A DNA stretch of 64,000 nt, from the NCBI RefSeq assembly GCF_037976825.1, contig NZ_CP150269.1, positions 5,469,501 through 5,533,500 on the forward strand. The letters are read 5' to 3'. Each line of letters starts with the position of its first letter. The first letter of the stretch is position 1. The notes beneath the pieces are model-generated. The model worked only from the letters and a program-made list of their open reading frames with translations. It had not been told where the DNA came from and made no database searches. The stretch is from Paenibacillus sp. FSL K6-1330 (GTDB taxonomy: Bacteria; Bacillota; Bacilli; Paenibacillales; Paenibacillaceae). Positions 9,118-17,037 of the stretch are shown piece by piece. The position numbers and the translations under genes are program-made.

Positions 9118-9744
9118 ATGCCGAAAAAAATCGCACCCGAATTTTATTTTATTGGCAACCATCCCGTACTGGATTTCGTCAATACCAAGATTGCTGTCAA
9201 CGGTCAGCCGCTGGATTTGCTGCATGACTTCGAGGCTTTACTGGATTGGCAGGTCAAGGCTAACCTGCTGACCGAGGTAGAGCGAAACTTGCGCAAGGCG
9301 GTATGGACTGGCTCCGAGGAGGAAGCCGGGATCGTGGAAGCCGCCAGATTGCTCCGCGATCACCTCTTTATTCTGATTCAGCCGGGCAGTGTGAACGAAA
9401 CCTCAACGGAGGCAAGTCTACAGTTTGTCAATGGGCTGCTGCAGGAGCAAATCACTCGCACAACGCTTGTGGCAGAAGGCAGCACGTACAGCCGCAAAAG
9501 CCGGATGCTGTTTCGCAAGCCGCTGGATCTGTTAACCCCGATCGCCGCATCTGCCGTTGATTTTTTAACTACCCATGACTTGAAACTGGTGAAAACATGC
9601 GAAAATCCGGCGTGCGTGCTTCGCTTTTACGACAATAGCAAAAAAGGCGAAAAGCGCTGGTGCAGCCCCAAAACATGCGGAAACCGCATGAAGGTCGCGG
9701 CTTATCTGGAGCGTCAGAAACAGCAGCAAACGAAGGAATCTTAG
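9118..9744 (+). CDS. CGNR zinc-finger transcriptional regulator (ABATE domain)
   Basis: The 208-residue protein has an N-terminal ABATE domain (stress-response-like, from FIGNHPVLDFVNT near residues 11-22). At the C-terminus is a CGNR zinc finger with Cys161, Cys166, Cys182 and Cys187 (CENPAC, then WCSPKTCGNR). Proteins of this layout are putative DNA-binding regulators, common in actinobacteria and bacilli. A clear promoter lies upstream and a terminator overlaps the stop codon, so it is a single-gene unit. It is divergent from the UvrA-like/ABC exporter operon and may control it (inference from position only). Confidence 0.88.
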   Translation: MPKKIAPEFYFIGNHPVLDFVNTKIAVNGQPLDLLHDFEALLDWQVKANLLTEVERNLRKAVWTGSEEEAGIVEAARLLRDHLFILIQPGSVNETSTEASLQFVNGLLQEQITRTTLVAEGSTYSRKSRMLFRKPLDLLTPIAASAVDFLTTHDLKLVKTCENPACVLRFYDNSKKGEKRWCSPKTCGNRMKVAAYLERQKQQQTKES

Positions 9745-9769
9745 ATAAACCATCTAAGATTCCTTTTTT
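9735..9769 (+). terminator. Terminator overlapping the CGNR gene stop
   Basis: Perfect 11-base arms, GGAATCTTAGA (9735) and TCTAAGATTCC (9753), are followed by TTTTTT. The first arm includes the end of the coding region and its TAG. Confidence 0.92.
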
Positions 9770-9945
9770 AATACCCAAAATAATACTTTACAGGTTAAAA
9801 CATTTTTGGAACGGCACTCATCATGACATAGATCAAGACGAGGATCCGCAATTTTCCCGGCAGGCTTTTCATTGAGCCATGCTTCATGATACAATCCCCC
9901 AGAAAAAGGATTCAGGCAGATCCGCATGAGGCAAGGGGGACCGTC

Positions 9946-10647
9946 ATGGGTATCAGACCGATTGATATCGCCAAGAAACTGGGGGTTACCACAAGTGCGC
10001 TCAAGCACTATGAAAAATGGGGAATTGTCCCTCCTGCGAAGCGTGCTCCGAACGGTTACCGGATATATACCGAGGAGCATGCCGCTTACTTTGAATGCAT
10101 CAGAGCCATGTTTCCCGGTTTCGGCGTAGACGTTACAAAGCAAGTGATGATCAAACTGCAGGAGAACGAGTTGGATGAAGCGCTGTGGATCGTAAGCGAG
10201 GTCCAGGCCAATCTGCAGCAGGATAAAATCCTCGCGGAGCGGACCATCCGCATTCTGGAAACCGAGCAGCTTGACGTTGTCGATGCCCGTGGCCGGAAAA
10301 GAGAGTTGACTATCGGGGAGGTTGCGGAAGAGACCGGCGTTCCTACCTCGGCCATCCGCCACTGGGAGAAGGAAGGCGTCCTTAATCTGCCTCGGGATCA
10401 GGATAACGGCTACCGGAAGTTCGATGGCGCGCAGATCCGGCAGATCATGATCATTCGGATTCTTCGCTCAGCCAATTATCCGCTTGAAGTCATTAAGGAT
10501 GTACTGCATGAGCTCGAGCATCATCAAGTTCATAACGCCAGACGGGTGCTCAAGGACACGCTGGTTTACCTCAATTACCGCAACCATAACCAAATACGCG
10601 GCGTGCACTATCTATATCAGCTGTGCCAAGTATTGAAGTTAATGTAA
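9946..10647 (+). CDS. Transcriptional regulator with two MerR DNA-binding domains
   Basis: This 233-residue protein contains two MerR-type winged helix domains. The first, near residues 3-50, reads IDIAKKLGVTTSALKHYEKWG and ends in NGYRIYTEEH. The second, near residues 126-175, reads IGEVAEETGVPTSAIRHWEKEG and ends in NGYRKFDGAQ. A helical stretch follows; no clear ligand-binding domain is seen. Most MerR proteins have one such domain and dimerise, so a tandem protein might bind an operator as a monomer or recognise two half-sites. Similar tandem regulators are known (TioE-like). The start is set by AAGGGGGA before ATG 9946. It has its own terminator, and no target gene is obvious. Confidence 0.85.
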   Translation: MGIRPIDIAKKLGVTTSALKHYEKWGIVPPAKRAPNGYRIYTEEHAAYFECIRAMFPGFGVDVTKQVMIKLQENELDEALWIVSEVQANLQQDKILAERTIRILETEQLDVVDARGRKRELTIGEVAEETGVPTSAIRHWEKEGVLNLPRDQDNGYRKFDGAQIRQIMIIRILRSANYPLEVIKDVLHELEHHQVHNARRVLKDTLVYLNYRNHNQIRGVHYLYQLCQVLKLM

Positions 10648-10683
10648 GCCCCACTTCCAATTCGCGCTATGGTTTACACATAC

Positions 10684-10727
10684 AAAAAAAAACAAACACG
10701 AAAGCTCCATCCGTGTTTGTTTTTTTG
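10684..10727. terminator. Bidirectional terminator
   Basis: AACAAACACG (10691) pairs with CGTGTTTGTT across an 11-base loop. An A-run lies on the left and a T-run on the right, so it can serve the MerR gene on the plus strand and the lipoprotein gene on the minus strand. Confidence 0.88.
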
Positions 10728-10845
10728 TATATTTATTGATCCTTGATAACCTTATGTACTAGGGGGATTTGAAGAGTTTTCCCCGATTATTCCTAGAGAT
10801 TAGCTCGTTATGGAGTCTGGCATGTTCTTAGCTATCATGTGCCGC

Positions 10846-11739
10846 TTATGGATTAACTTTGATGGAACCAAGGGCGGTCGTCAGGGATATTTTCGCTCCG
10901 CCGCCGTTTATGTCACTCTGACCCCGGCTTGCTCCAGTAATCTGTCCAAGCTCGGTTTCGGTATCCAGCGTGTATTTCATGGACGGCGCAAACATGGCCG
11001 TGATGCTGCCTGCCGATGTATTGGCCGTCAGCGTGCTGTCCTTATCGATCTGCTCAAGGTCCAGCTTAACACTGCCCGCTTCGGATACGATCTTGGAATT
11101 GCCCGTGATTTCCGTTTTGGCGAGCTGAATTTCCCCGGCTCCCAACTGAAGGTCAAAATCCCCCTTCAATTCGTTCACCCGAATCTTCCCAACATCATTC
11201 TTGATGCGGATATGCTGCAGGTCTTCCGGTACTTCGATCACATAATCTATCATGAATCCGGAGTCGCCAAATTGCTTCTGCGACCAATCCCATAAACTCT
11301 TGCTGGAGTCCTCCATAGGGTGCGTTCTTAATTCCAGGATGTCGTCCTTGAGCGTAAAGGAAGTAGCGGCCTGCTCCGTAACCTGGGTACGAATGTTGTC
11401 ATTCTTGAAGAAGCCTTCGTTAAACCACACGGTCGTTTTCACTTTGATCTCATCACCGGGTGCAGCGATGAGCTCCACATTGCCTACGGCATGGTCGATG
11501 GCCAGTCCCTCGGCTGTGCCGACTTCCTGAGCCGTCGTCAACTCGAACTCTTTCCCTTCCCGCTTTACATGATCACTGATAGCAAGTGCTGAATCGCCGG
11601 CTATATTCCCGACTTGCGCTAATTTATCAAGCTCCCGATTTACCGCTTCATCCGCATTTTGGGCGGCGTCACATCCGACCAGCACGGCAAATATCAACAG
11701 CGATGAAATTTTCACTGCCATCATGCTATGTTTTCTCAT
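10846..11739 (-). CDS. DUF4097-like lipoprotein
   Basis: A 297-residue predicted lipoprotein. A positively charged start (MRKHSMM) and hydrophobic core end in the lipobox LVGC, so it should be anchored to the outer face of the membrane. The C-terminal half is rich in short alternating beta segments (NDVGKIRVNELKGDFDLQLG, SEAGSVKLDLEQI, TSAGSITAMF), the pattern of DUF4097 beta-helix-like proteins. I start it at ATG 11737-11739 because GTGGAGG lies five bases upstream. It is a single gene, ending about 120 bases from a shared terminator. DUF4097 proteins are often found with stress-response genes, but the function here is unknown. Confidence 0.75.
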   Translation of the reverse strand: MRKHSMMAVKISSLLIFAVLVGCDAAQNADEAVNRELDKLAQVGNIAGDSALAISDHVKREGKEFELTTAQEVGTAEGLAIDHAVGNVELIAAPGDEIKVKTTVWFNEGFFKNDNIRTQVTEQAATSFTLKDDILELRTHPMEDSSKSLWDWSQKQFGDSGFMIDYVIEVPEDLQHIRIKNDVGKIRVNELKGDFDLQLGAGEIQLAKTEITGNSKIVSEAGSVKLDLEQIDKDSTLTANTSAGSITAMFAPSMKYTLDTETELGQITGASRGQSDINGGGAKISLTTALGSIKVNP

Positions 11740-11883
11740 AAAATCCTCCACGTCCATTCCTGTGTATGTATATGTCCATTATATCGTGAAGGAAAAAGTT
11801 AACACGCTGCCACGGACCAGTTTCTTCCTGGACCTTAGTCTGGGACGCCCCCTCCGTCTTTTGTATGACGCTGCGCGTACGAA

Positions 11884-12807
11884 TCATTCCTCCATCGCTA
11901 TCCGCAGCACGACCTTCCCCCGAACATGGCCGGACTCCACGGCGCGATGCGCTTCTGCCGCTTCGCTCAGCGAAAATGTCCGGGACACATGGATCTTCAA
12001 TTTCCCTTGTTCATATAATTGAACCAGTTCGGCCAATCGATCCTTGGATCGCTGACTGCGGATCGCGCAAACTCCCAGTTCTTCTACCTGATCAAAGGCT
12101 ACAATCGTGCCGATGCGGCTCCGGTCTCCGACAAGCTCCACCGAGGCTCGCAGCGCTTCTTCGCCAGCTGCATCAAGTGCAGCACTCACTCCCTCGGGGG
12201 CTGCCGCCTTAACCCGGTCTACAAGACCTGGGCCATAAACAACAGGAACAGCGCCCAGTGAACGAAGATAATCATGATTTCGCTCGCTCGCCGTTCCGAT
12301 GACCCGGGCTCCCCAGGCACGAGCGATCTGGACGGCAAAAGAACCGACGCCACCTGCTGCCGCATGAATCAAGACCGTATCCCCGTGACCAACCCCTAAC
12401 GTCCCAAGTGCCGTATGAGCGGTTTGCCCCGATGCGGTCAAGACTCCGGCTTCTTCCCAAGGCATGGAATCCGGTTTGCGTACAACTTGATCTGTGCTGA
12501 CCACCACATACTCAGCGTAGCAGGCGAGTAAAGACCAGCCAATGACGTCCTCTCCAACCTCAAAGCCGGTGACCCCCTCACCTACCTGATCTATCGTTCC
12601 AGCGAACTCGTTACCAAGGATTTGCGGCATCCGCAATGTCACGCCGGGCGGCGCCCAGCCGCTCCCCCTGATCCCGCAGTCGGCCGGTTGCACGCCTGCA
12701 GCCTTGACTTTAACCCTTATCTGGCCGTTACCGGCCTGAGGATCTTCAAATTCCAAGACACGCAGGACATCCGGCGGTCCAATCGTACTAAACGCAGCGG
12801 CTTTCAT
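11884..12807 (-). CDS. NADP-dependent quinone oxidoreductase-like protein
   Basis: About 307 residues of the zinc-free MDR superfamily. The N-terminal GroES-like part (GNEFAGTIDQVGEGVTGFEVG) is followed by a Rossmann fold with the nucleotide-binding AAAGGVGSFAVQIARAWGA. No catalytic Cys/His zinc ligands are evident, which fits quinone oxidoreductases. I prefer the ATG at 12805-12807, since AAAGGATG precedes it at a normal distance. It is divergent from a LysR regulator with a palindrome in between, a common arrangement for a LysR protein controlling a reductase. The substrate is unknown. Confidence 0.88.
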   Translation of the reverse strand: MKAAAFSTIGPPDVLRVLEFEDPQAGNGQIRVKVKAAGVQPADCGIRGSGWAPPGVTLRMPQILGNEFAGTIDQVGEGVTGFEVGEDVIGWSLLACYAEYVVVSTDQVVRKPDSMPWEEAGVLTASGQTAHTALGTLGVGHGDTVLIHAAAGGVGSFAVQIARAWGARVIGTASERNHDYLRSLGAVPVVYGPGLVDRVKAAAPEGVSAALDAAGEEALRASVELVGDRSRIGTIVAFDQVEELGVCAIRSQRSKDRLAELVQLYEQGKLKIHVSRTFSLSEAAEAHRAVESGHVRGKVVLRIAMEE

Positions 12808-12901
12808 ATCGATCATCCTTTCATGAATTCCTTGATCTTGTTTCTGAGATCATTCTATAATCATCAATAGATAATAAAAAATACAAAATTGGCTATGTAT
12901 A

Positions 12902-12919
12902 TATATACTGCAGTATATA
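12902..12919. promoter_or_regulatory. Palindromic operator candidate before the LysR gene
   Basis: A perfect 18-base palindrome, TATATACTGCAGTATATA, lies 20 bases before the LysR start and within the divergent interval shared with the oxidoreductase. It may be the LysR autoregulatory site. Confidence 0.45.
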
Positions 12920-12939
12920 AGCAAGGGGGGGGAACCGTA

Positions 12940-13815
12940 ATGGAAATGTTACAGCTGAAGTATTTTGTAACCGTAGCAAGACTTGAACATATGACCAAAG
13001 CCGCAGAGGAGCTCCATATTGCTCAGCCGGCGCTCAGCAAGACCATTTCCAGACTCGAAGAGAATCTCGGCGCTCCGTTATTTGAACGCCAAGGCCGGCA
13101 AATCCGTCTCAATCCGTATGGCAAAGCATTTTTGGCAAAAGCCAAAGCAGCCCTGCAGCTGCTGGAAGAAGGACGGAGGGAAGTCGAGGATCTGGCGGGA
13201 CTGGAGCATGGGCGCATTCATATGGCCTTATCCAACATGGAGCAACTCAGAGAGCCTTTAAGATTGTTTCTAAGCAAACATCCAAAAGTCAACTTTCATA
13301 TCATCCAGTCTTCGATGGAGGATATGGTTCAGACCATTGAACATAATGAGGTTGATTTCTTTCTCACTTCCATGCCCATCCGGCACCCGGATATACGGAG
13401 CTTGCCTTTGCTCGTCGAAGAGGTGTTCTTGGCCGTTCCCCCCACCCACCGTTTAGCCGAAAAAAATCAAATTCACTTAAGCGAGGCTGCAGGAGAATCA
13501 TATGTCGGTTATAAAGAAGGCCATCCGTATCAGAAGATGAATAATGAGTTTTGCAAACAAGCCGGTTTTCAGCCGAAGGTCGTCTGCGAGGTGGAAGACC
13601 CCGGAACCATAGCCGATCTGGTCCGTTCTGGATTTGGCGTAGCTTTAATCGGTGAATGCAGAAGCGGCGAGGAGTTAAAGCTGACGAAGCTAAGCATTCG
13701 AGAGCCTCAGACTCGTCGCATATTCCAAATTGCATGGCTGGAATCCAGGTACTTGTCCAAGGCCGCGATTGCCTTCCGTGATTTCCTCGTGGAATATTAC
13801 GCGGAATCACGGTAA
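12940..13815 (+). CDS. LysR family transcriptional regulator
   Basis: A 291-residue LysR protein. The N-terminal winged helix reads LQLKYFVTVARLEHMTKAAE then AQPALSKTISRLEENLG. The effector domain follows from about residue 90 and includes the family-typical segments VDFFLTSMP and SGFGVALIGE. The start at ATG 12940 is supported by AAGGGGGGGG. It is divergent from the quinone-oxidoreductase-like gene, its most likely target. A repeat that resembles one at 35366 begins 11 bases after its stop codon. Confidence 0.92.
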   Translation: MEMLQLKYFVTVARLEHMTKAAEELHIAQPALSKTISRLEENLGAPLFERQGRQIRLNPYGKAFLAKAKAALQLLEEGRREVEDLAGLEHGRIHMALSNMEQLREPLRLFLSKHPKVNFHIIQSSMEDMVQTIEHNEVDFFLTSMPIRHPDIRSLPLLVEEVFLAVPPTHRLAEKNQIHLSEAAGESYVGYKEGHPYQKMNNEFCKQAGFQPKVVCEVEDPGTIADLVRSGFGVALIGECRSGEELKLTKLSIREPQTRRIFQIAWLESRYLSKAAIAFRDFLVEYYAESR

Positions 13816-13826
13816 GCCGACCACAA

Positions 13827-13860
13827 GGGGCTGTCCCAAAAGATCTTAGATCTTGCGGGA
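13827..13860 (+). repeat. Dispersed intergenic repeat, copy A
   Basis: GGGGCTGTCCCAAAAGATCT continues into a GATCTTGCGGGA tail directly after the LysR gene. The same order of blocks occurs on the minus strand at 35366-35398, downstream of a permease gene. Both copies follow a gene on the same strand, which suggests an RNA-level 3' element. Confidence 0.45.
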
Positions 13861-14233
13861 GGCCCCCTTCTTGCTGTTAGAAGAACACTCCGTGTACGAA
13901 TCGTCCCTACCATCGCTGCTGCCCCCACATTTCTTGGAATGGTTCTGGGTAAAGACGAAACGTGGGGGCAAAGGCGAGCGCTGACGCTTGTCCGGAATCG
14001 TTTCTTCCTCTCCGCTACGCCATGCAGATTTCTTACTTTTTTAGACGCAAAGAAACCGTTTTTCGGTAAAATGGAGGTGCTATCCAAACTATTAATGGAT
14101 TTGGAGGAAGATATCCCTTAGGCACCATCTGGTTTGCATCTTCAATGAAGCCATCAACACGTTTGGACGACCGAATCTTTGCGAGTGCCTATCCCGGCGG
14201 CGGTCAATAGATGAAAAAACAGCAAAATAAAGG
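13861..14233. other. Intergenic region, no supported gene
   Basis: Open frames exist on both strands (60-96 codons) but none has a ribosome site or a recognisable product. A loose inverted pair CCCCCAC...GTGGGGG (13922-13972) is visible. The stretch looks like decayed or extragenic sequence. Confidence 0.3.
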
Positions 14234-14271
14234 AATGGCGGTTCCAGGGAGATCAGCCCTGTACCGCCATT
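14234..14271. terminator. Hairpin terminator
   Basis: AATGGCGGT pairs with ACCGCCATT, with CAGGG/CCCTG pairing inside. It is followed by a T-rich stretch on the plus strand and has A-rich sequence on the left, so it may work in either direction. Confidence 0.65.
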
Positions 14272-14286
14272 TCTCTCTTTAACGTT

Positions 14287-14365
14287 CTAGATCCGTTGTG
14301 TGTAAGCGTAGACGATGACTTTGGTGAGCATCTTGGGATGGTAGCTGTCTCGACGCCGTGTGCCA
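14287..14365 (-). pseudogene. Transposase fragment, IS1182-like
   Basis: Minus-strand translation gives RRRDSYHPKMLTKVIVYAYT followed by QRI and a stop. The block YHPKMLTKV(I)xYAYTQ is typical of the N-terminal part of IS1182-family transposases. Only about 25 codons remain and no inverted repeats are visible. It lies between the LysR gene and the glycerate kinase gene, marking an old insertion site. Confidence 0.6.
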
Positions 14366-14434
14366 AAGCAACAGGATTGTCAATCAAATCCTATACTCGA
14401 ATTCCATCATGCCCGCCTCTAATCGTCATCTTAT

Positions 14435-15577
14435 TCAAGCCAACTTGCTACCGCATTTTAACGTCATCGCCATATTGCGCGCTGTACGCTCCATATTGGC
14501 GGCGGCTTGTCTTATCGCATCGTCCAGGCTGCATACGCCGGGCACAATCGTGAACACGATATCGATGCCATGCTCAAGCACCGCTTCATGCCCGTCCGCA
14601 AGCGAGCCCGCGATGCCGATGACCGGCACTCCGTACCGCTTGGCCGTCTTGGCCACGCCCATCGGCGTTTTGCCGTAAATCGTCTGGCCGTCGATGCGGC
14701 CTTCTCCCGTAATGACGAGATCCGCATCCTTCACTTGCGAAGCCAGCCCCGTCGCTTCGATAACAATATCCACGCCCCGCTTCAACTCAGCGGCCAAAAA
14801 AGCGAGCATACCGGCGCCAAGCCCTCCGGCTGCGCCAGCGCCGGGAATCTGGGCCACGTCGCGGCCCAAGCATGCCTTAATCATCGCCGCATAATGGTCG
14901 AGATTGCCGTCAAGCTGCTGTACCATGGCTGGATCGGCGCCTTTTTGGGGGCCAAATACGGCCGATGCGCCGCGCTCTCCGGTCAGCGGGTTGTCCACAT
15001 CGCACGCGGCCACGAAGGCAACTTGCTTCAGCCGCGGATCGGCTCCGCCCGTATCGATGCGGGCAATGCGATGCAACTCTCCACCGCCATGGCCTATTTC
15101 CGAGCCATCGGCGTCAAGCAGCCGCACCCCGATCGCCTGCGCCATGCCAGCGCCGCCGTCGTTCGTGGCGCTGCCGCCCAAGCCGAGAATAATCGTGCTG
15201 ACGCCTTCGTTCAGCGCCGACGTAATAAGCTCGCCGGTACCGCGCGTCGTCGTCGCGAGCGGATTGCGCTGCTCCGGCGGCACAAGCGCTAGTCCCGAGG
15301 CGGCCGCCATTTCGATAATCGCGGTCTTTCCGTCACCAAGTATGCCGTAGAACGCGGTCACGGGGGTGCCAAGCGGTCCCGTCACTTCGCGGTGAACCAA
15401 TCGTCCACCTGTCGCATCCACCAAAGACTGTACCGTGCCCTCCCCGCCGTCAGCCATCGGCACATTGACGATATCCGCTTCGGGATACACGGCGCGTATT
15501 CCCTTCTCTATGGCATGACATGCCTCTAATGCGGATAAACTCTCTTTAAATGAGTCTGGAGCAATTACAACCTTCAT
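14435..15577 (-). CDS. garK: Glycerate kinase
   Basis: A 380-residue glycerate kinase of the GarK/GlxK family, which phosphorylates D-glycerate with ATP and so feeds it into lower glycolysis. Diagnostic segments are the N-terminal MKVVIAPDSFKESLSA, GGEGTVQSLVDA, GLGGSATNDGGAGMAQAIG and the C-terminal TGEGRIDGQTIYGKTP. The start at ATG 15575-15577 follows GGAGAGGGAGTGGAGAG. It sits about 60 bases after the GntP permease gene and downstream of the CdaR regulator, all on the minus strand. The three genes form a sugar-acid or glycerate uptake and use unit. Confidence 0.93.
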   Translation of the reverse strand: MKVVIAPDSFKESLSALEACHAIEKGIRAVYPEADIVNVPMADGGEGTVQSLVDATGGRLVHREVTGPLGTPVTAFYGILGDGKTAIIEMAAASGLALVPPEQRNPLATTTRGTGELITSALNEGVSTIILGLGGSATNDGGAGMAQAIGVRLLDADGSEIGHGGGELHRIARIDTGGADPRLKQVAFVAACDVDNPLTGERGASAVFGPQKGADPAMVQQLDGNLDHYAAMIKACLGRDVAQIPGAGAAGGLGAGMLAFLAAELKRGVDIVIEATGLASQVKDADLVITGEGRIDGQTIYGKTPMGVAKTAKRYGVPVIGIAGSLADGHEAVLEHGIDIVFTIVPGVCSLDDAIRQAAANMERTARNMAMTLKCGSKLA

Positions 15578-15637
15578 TCTCTCCACTCCCTCTCCATCAG
15601 TCTTAACCAACTGCCTGAACAATCATTTTGCCGCAGA

Positions 15638-16906
15638 TTACAAGAACCAGCCGAACACGCCGAACACCAATGTCGATACGACGGCCAGGACGAGACCGAT
15701 TGCGGTCTCATACGGAATAAGGCGCAGCCGCTCCTTCATCGCCATATTAACGCTTCCGCCCGTTGCATGGAAGAAGCTGCCGTGCGGCATATGGTCGAAG
15801 ACAGTCGCCCCGGCGTGAATCATCGCCGCAGCGCCCAGGGAAGCAACGCCAAGCCCCATAATCGTCGAGCCGAACACCGAGCTGGCGACTGCGGTACCTG
15901 CTGTTGTCGAAGCGGTGGCTAAGGACATGAACGCGCCGCTTATCGGCGCAAGCAAGTAAGCCGGCAAGCCGGAGGAGGCCAGACTGTCGATGATGACATC
16001 CTTCAATTGCGAATTCGATATAATGCCGGCCAACGTCCCTGTGCCGAGCAGCATGACAGCCACGCCCGACATTTTGCCCAAGCCCGATACCGCAAATTGA
16101 TTGATCTGCTTGATGCGGCCCATGCACAAGGCGCCAACGAGCCCGCCGATCGGCAGCGCGATAACCGGATCGATGACGATGCCGGCAATCGGGCGCAGCG
16201 CCAACAGCACAATCGCCGTGATCGGAGCCATCATCGCTGCCAGGAAGCCCGGAAGCTGCTGAGCGCCGTCGTCTACGCTTTCCTGGCCCGTGATCTTCGT
16301 TCCCTTTTTGGACAGGCGCTTCGCGATCAGATAAGTGGCAAAAAGCCCAAGGACAGCCGGTATGATTCCTGCCATCATCATCGATGTCAGTGGAATGTTG
16401 AATGCCTCTGCCGCCGAGATGGCGTTCGGATTCGGCGACATAATGTTGCCGGCCTTCCCGCCGCCGATCATGGCAAGCAATATCGCCATGCGGGACAAGT
16501 CGGCGCGCTGCGCAATCGCGATCGCAATCGGCGCCACCGTAATGACCGCGACGTCGATAAATACGCCGACCGCCGTCAGTACCATCGTCGCGAACGCCAG
16601 CGCAAACAGCGCACGCGTCTCGCCGACCTTGCGGATCAACGTTTCGGCAATCGTCTTCGCGCCGCCCGATTCAATCAAGACGCCGGCAAGCACGCCGGCT
16701 GCCAGGATGCGCAGCACGGCCGGAATCATGCCCTTCGCGCCATCCATCATCAAATTCACCGAATCAACCAGCCCGATTCCGCCGACGACCCCTCCGGCAA
16801 GTGCCCCAATCATCATGCCATAGGCAGGAGGGACTTTACGCAATATAAGCACAATCGCCACAACCAATGCCGTCAAAGCACCAAGTACAGTTACAGATAC
16901 GTCCAT
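15638..16906 (-). CDS. GntP family permease, gluconate/glycerate type
   Basis: A very hydrophobic protein of about 422 residues with 11-13 predicted membrane segments, matching the GntP symporter family (segments PPAYGMMIGALAGG, IAIAIAQRADLSRM and NIMSPNPNAISAAEAF). These proteins import gluconate, glycerate or related sugar acids with protons. Because the next gene is a glycerate kinase and the upstream gene encodes CdaR, glycerate or an aldarate product is the likely substrate (inference). The ATG at 16904-16906 has AGGGGG at good spacing; a TTG two codons earlier is possible. A cre-like box lies 60 bases upstream. Confidence 0.9.
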   Translation of the reverse strand: MDVSVTVLGALTALVVAIVLILRKVPPAYGMMIGALAGGVVGGIGLVDSVNLMMDGAKGMIPAVLRILAAGVLAGVLIESGGAKTIAETLIRKVGETRALFALAFATMVLTAVGVFIDVAVITVAPIAIAIAQRADLSRMAILLAMIGGGKAGNIMSPNPNAISAAEAFNIPLTSMMMAGIIPAVLGLFATYLIAKRLSKKGTKITGQESVDDGAQQLPGFLAAMMAPITAIVLLALRPIAGIVIDPVIALPIGGLVGALCMGRIKQINQFAVSGLGKMSGVAVMLLGTGTLAGIISNSQLKDVIIDSLASSGLPAYLLAPISGAFMSLATASTTAGTAVASSVFGSTIMGLGVASLGAAAMIHAGATVFDHMPHGSFFHATGGSVNMAMKERLRLIPYETAIGLVLAVVSTLVFGVFGWFL

Positions 16907-16964
16907 AGTCAAGACCCCCTAATGTGTTGTCTCAATTCGTTATACTATTACTGTACCTGTAATG

Positions 16965-16977
16965 TGAAAGCGCTTCA
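16965..16977 (-). promoter_or_regulatory. Catabolite-responsive (cre) box before the GntP permease
   Basis: TGAAAGCGCTTCA is a near-palindromic match to the CcpA cre consensus, about 60 bases upstream of the permease start. It implies repression of the glycerate operon when preferred sugars are present. Confidence 0.65.
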
Positions 16978-16993
16978 TCATGCATGAAAATGA

Positions 16994-17009
16994 AATAAAG
17001 CGCTTTATT
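16994..17009. promoter_or_regulatory. Perfect palindrome between CdaR gene and GntP gene
   Basis: AATAAAGCGCTTTATT is a perfect 16-base palindrome 17 bases from the cre box. It could be a second cre-like site, the CdaR operator, or part of a hairpin. Confidence 0.4.
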
Positions 17010-17037
17010 GAGCGTGTTTTTTGTTCAAATGCACAAA

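Noticed and set aside
9754..10362. Minus-strand frame of 202 codons over the tandem MerR gene
   Set aside because: Antisense to a clear two-domain regulator with a ribosome site and terminator.
13797..14087. Minus-strand frame of 96 codons after the LysR gene
   Set aside because: It covers the dispersed repeat and lacks a start site; probably chance in extragenic sequence.
14507..15292. Plus-strand frame of 261 codons over the glycerate kinase gene
   Set aside because: Antisense to a strongly conserved enzyme; such frames are common in GC-rich codon contexts.
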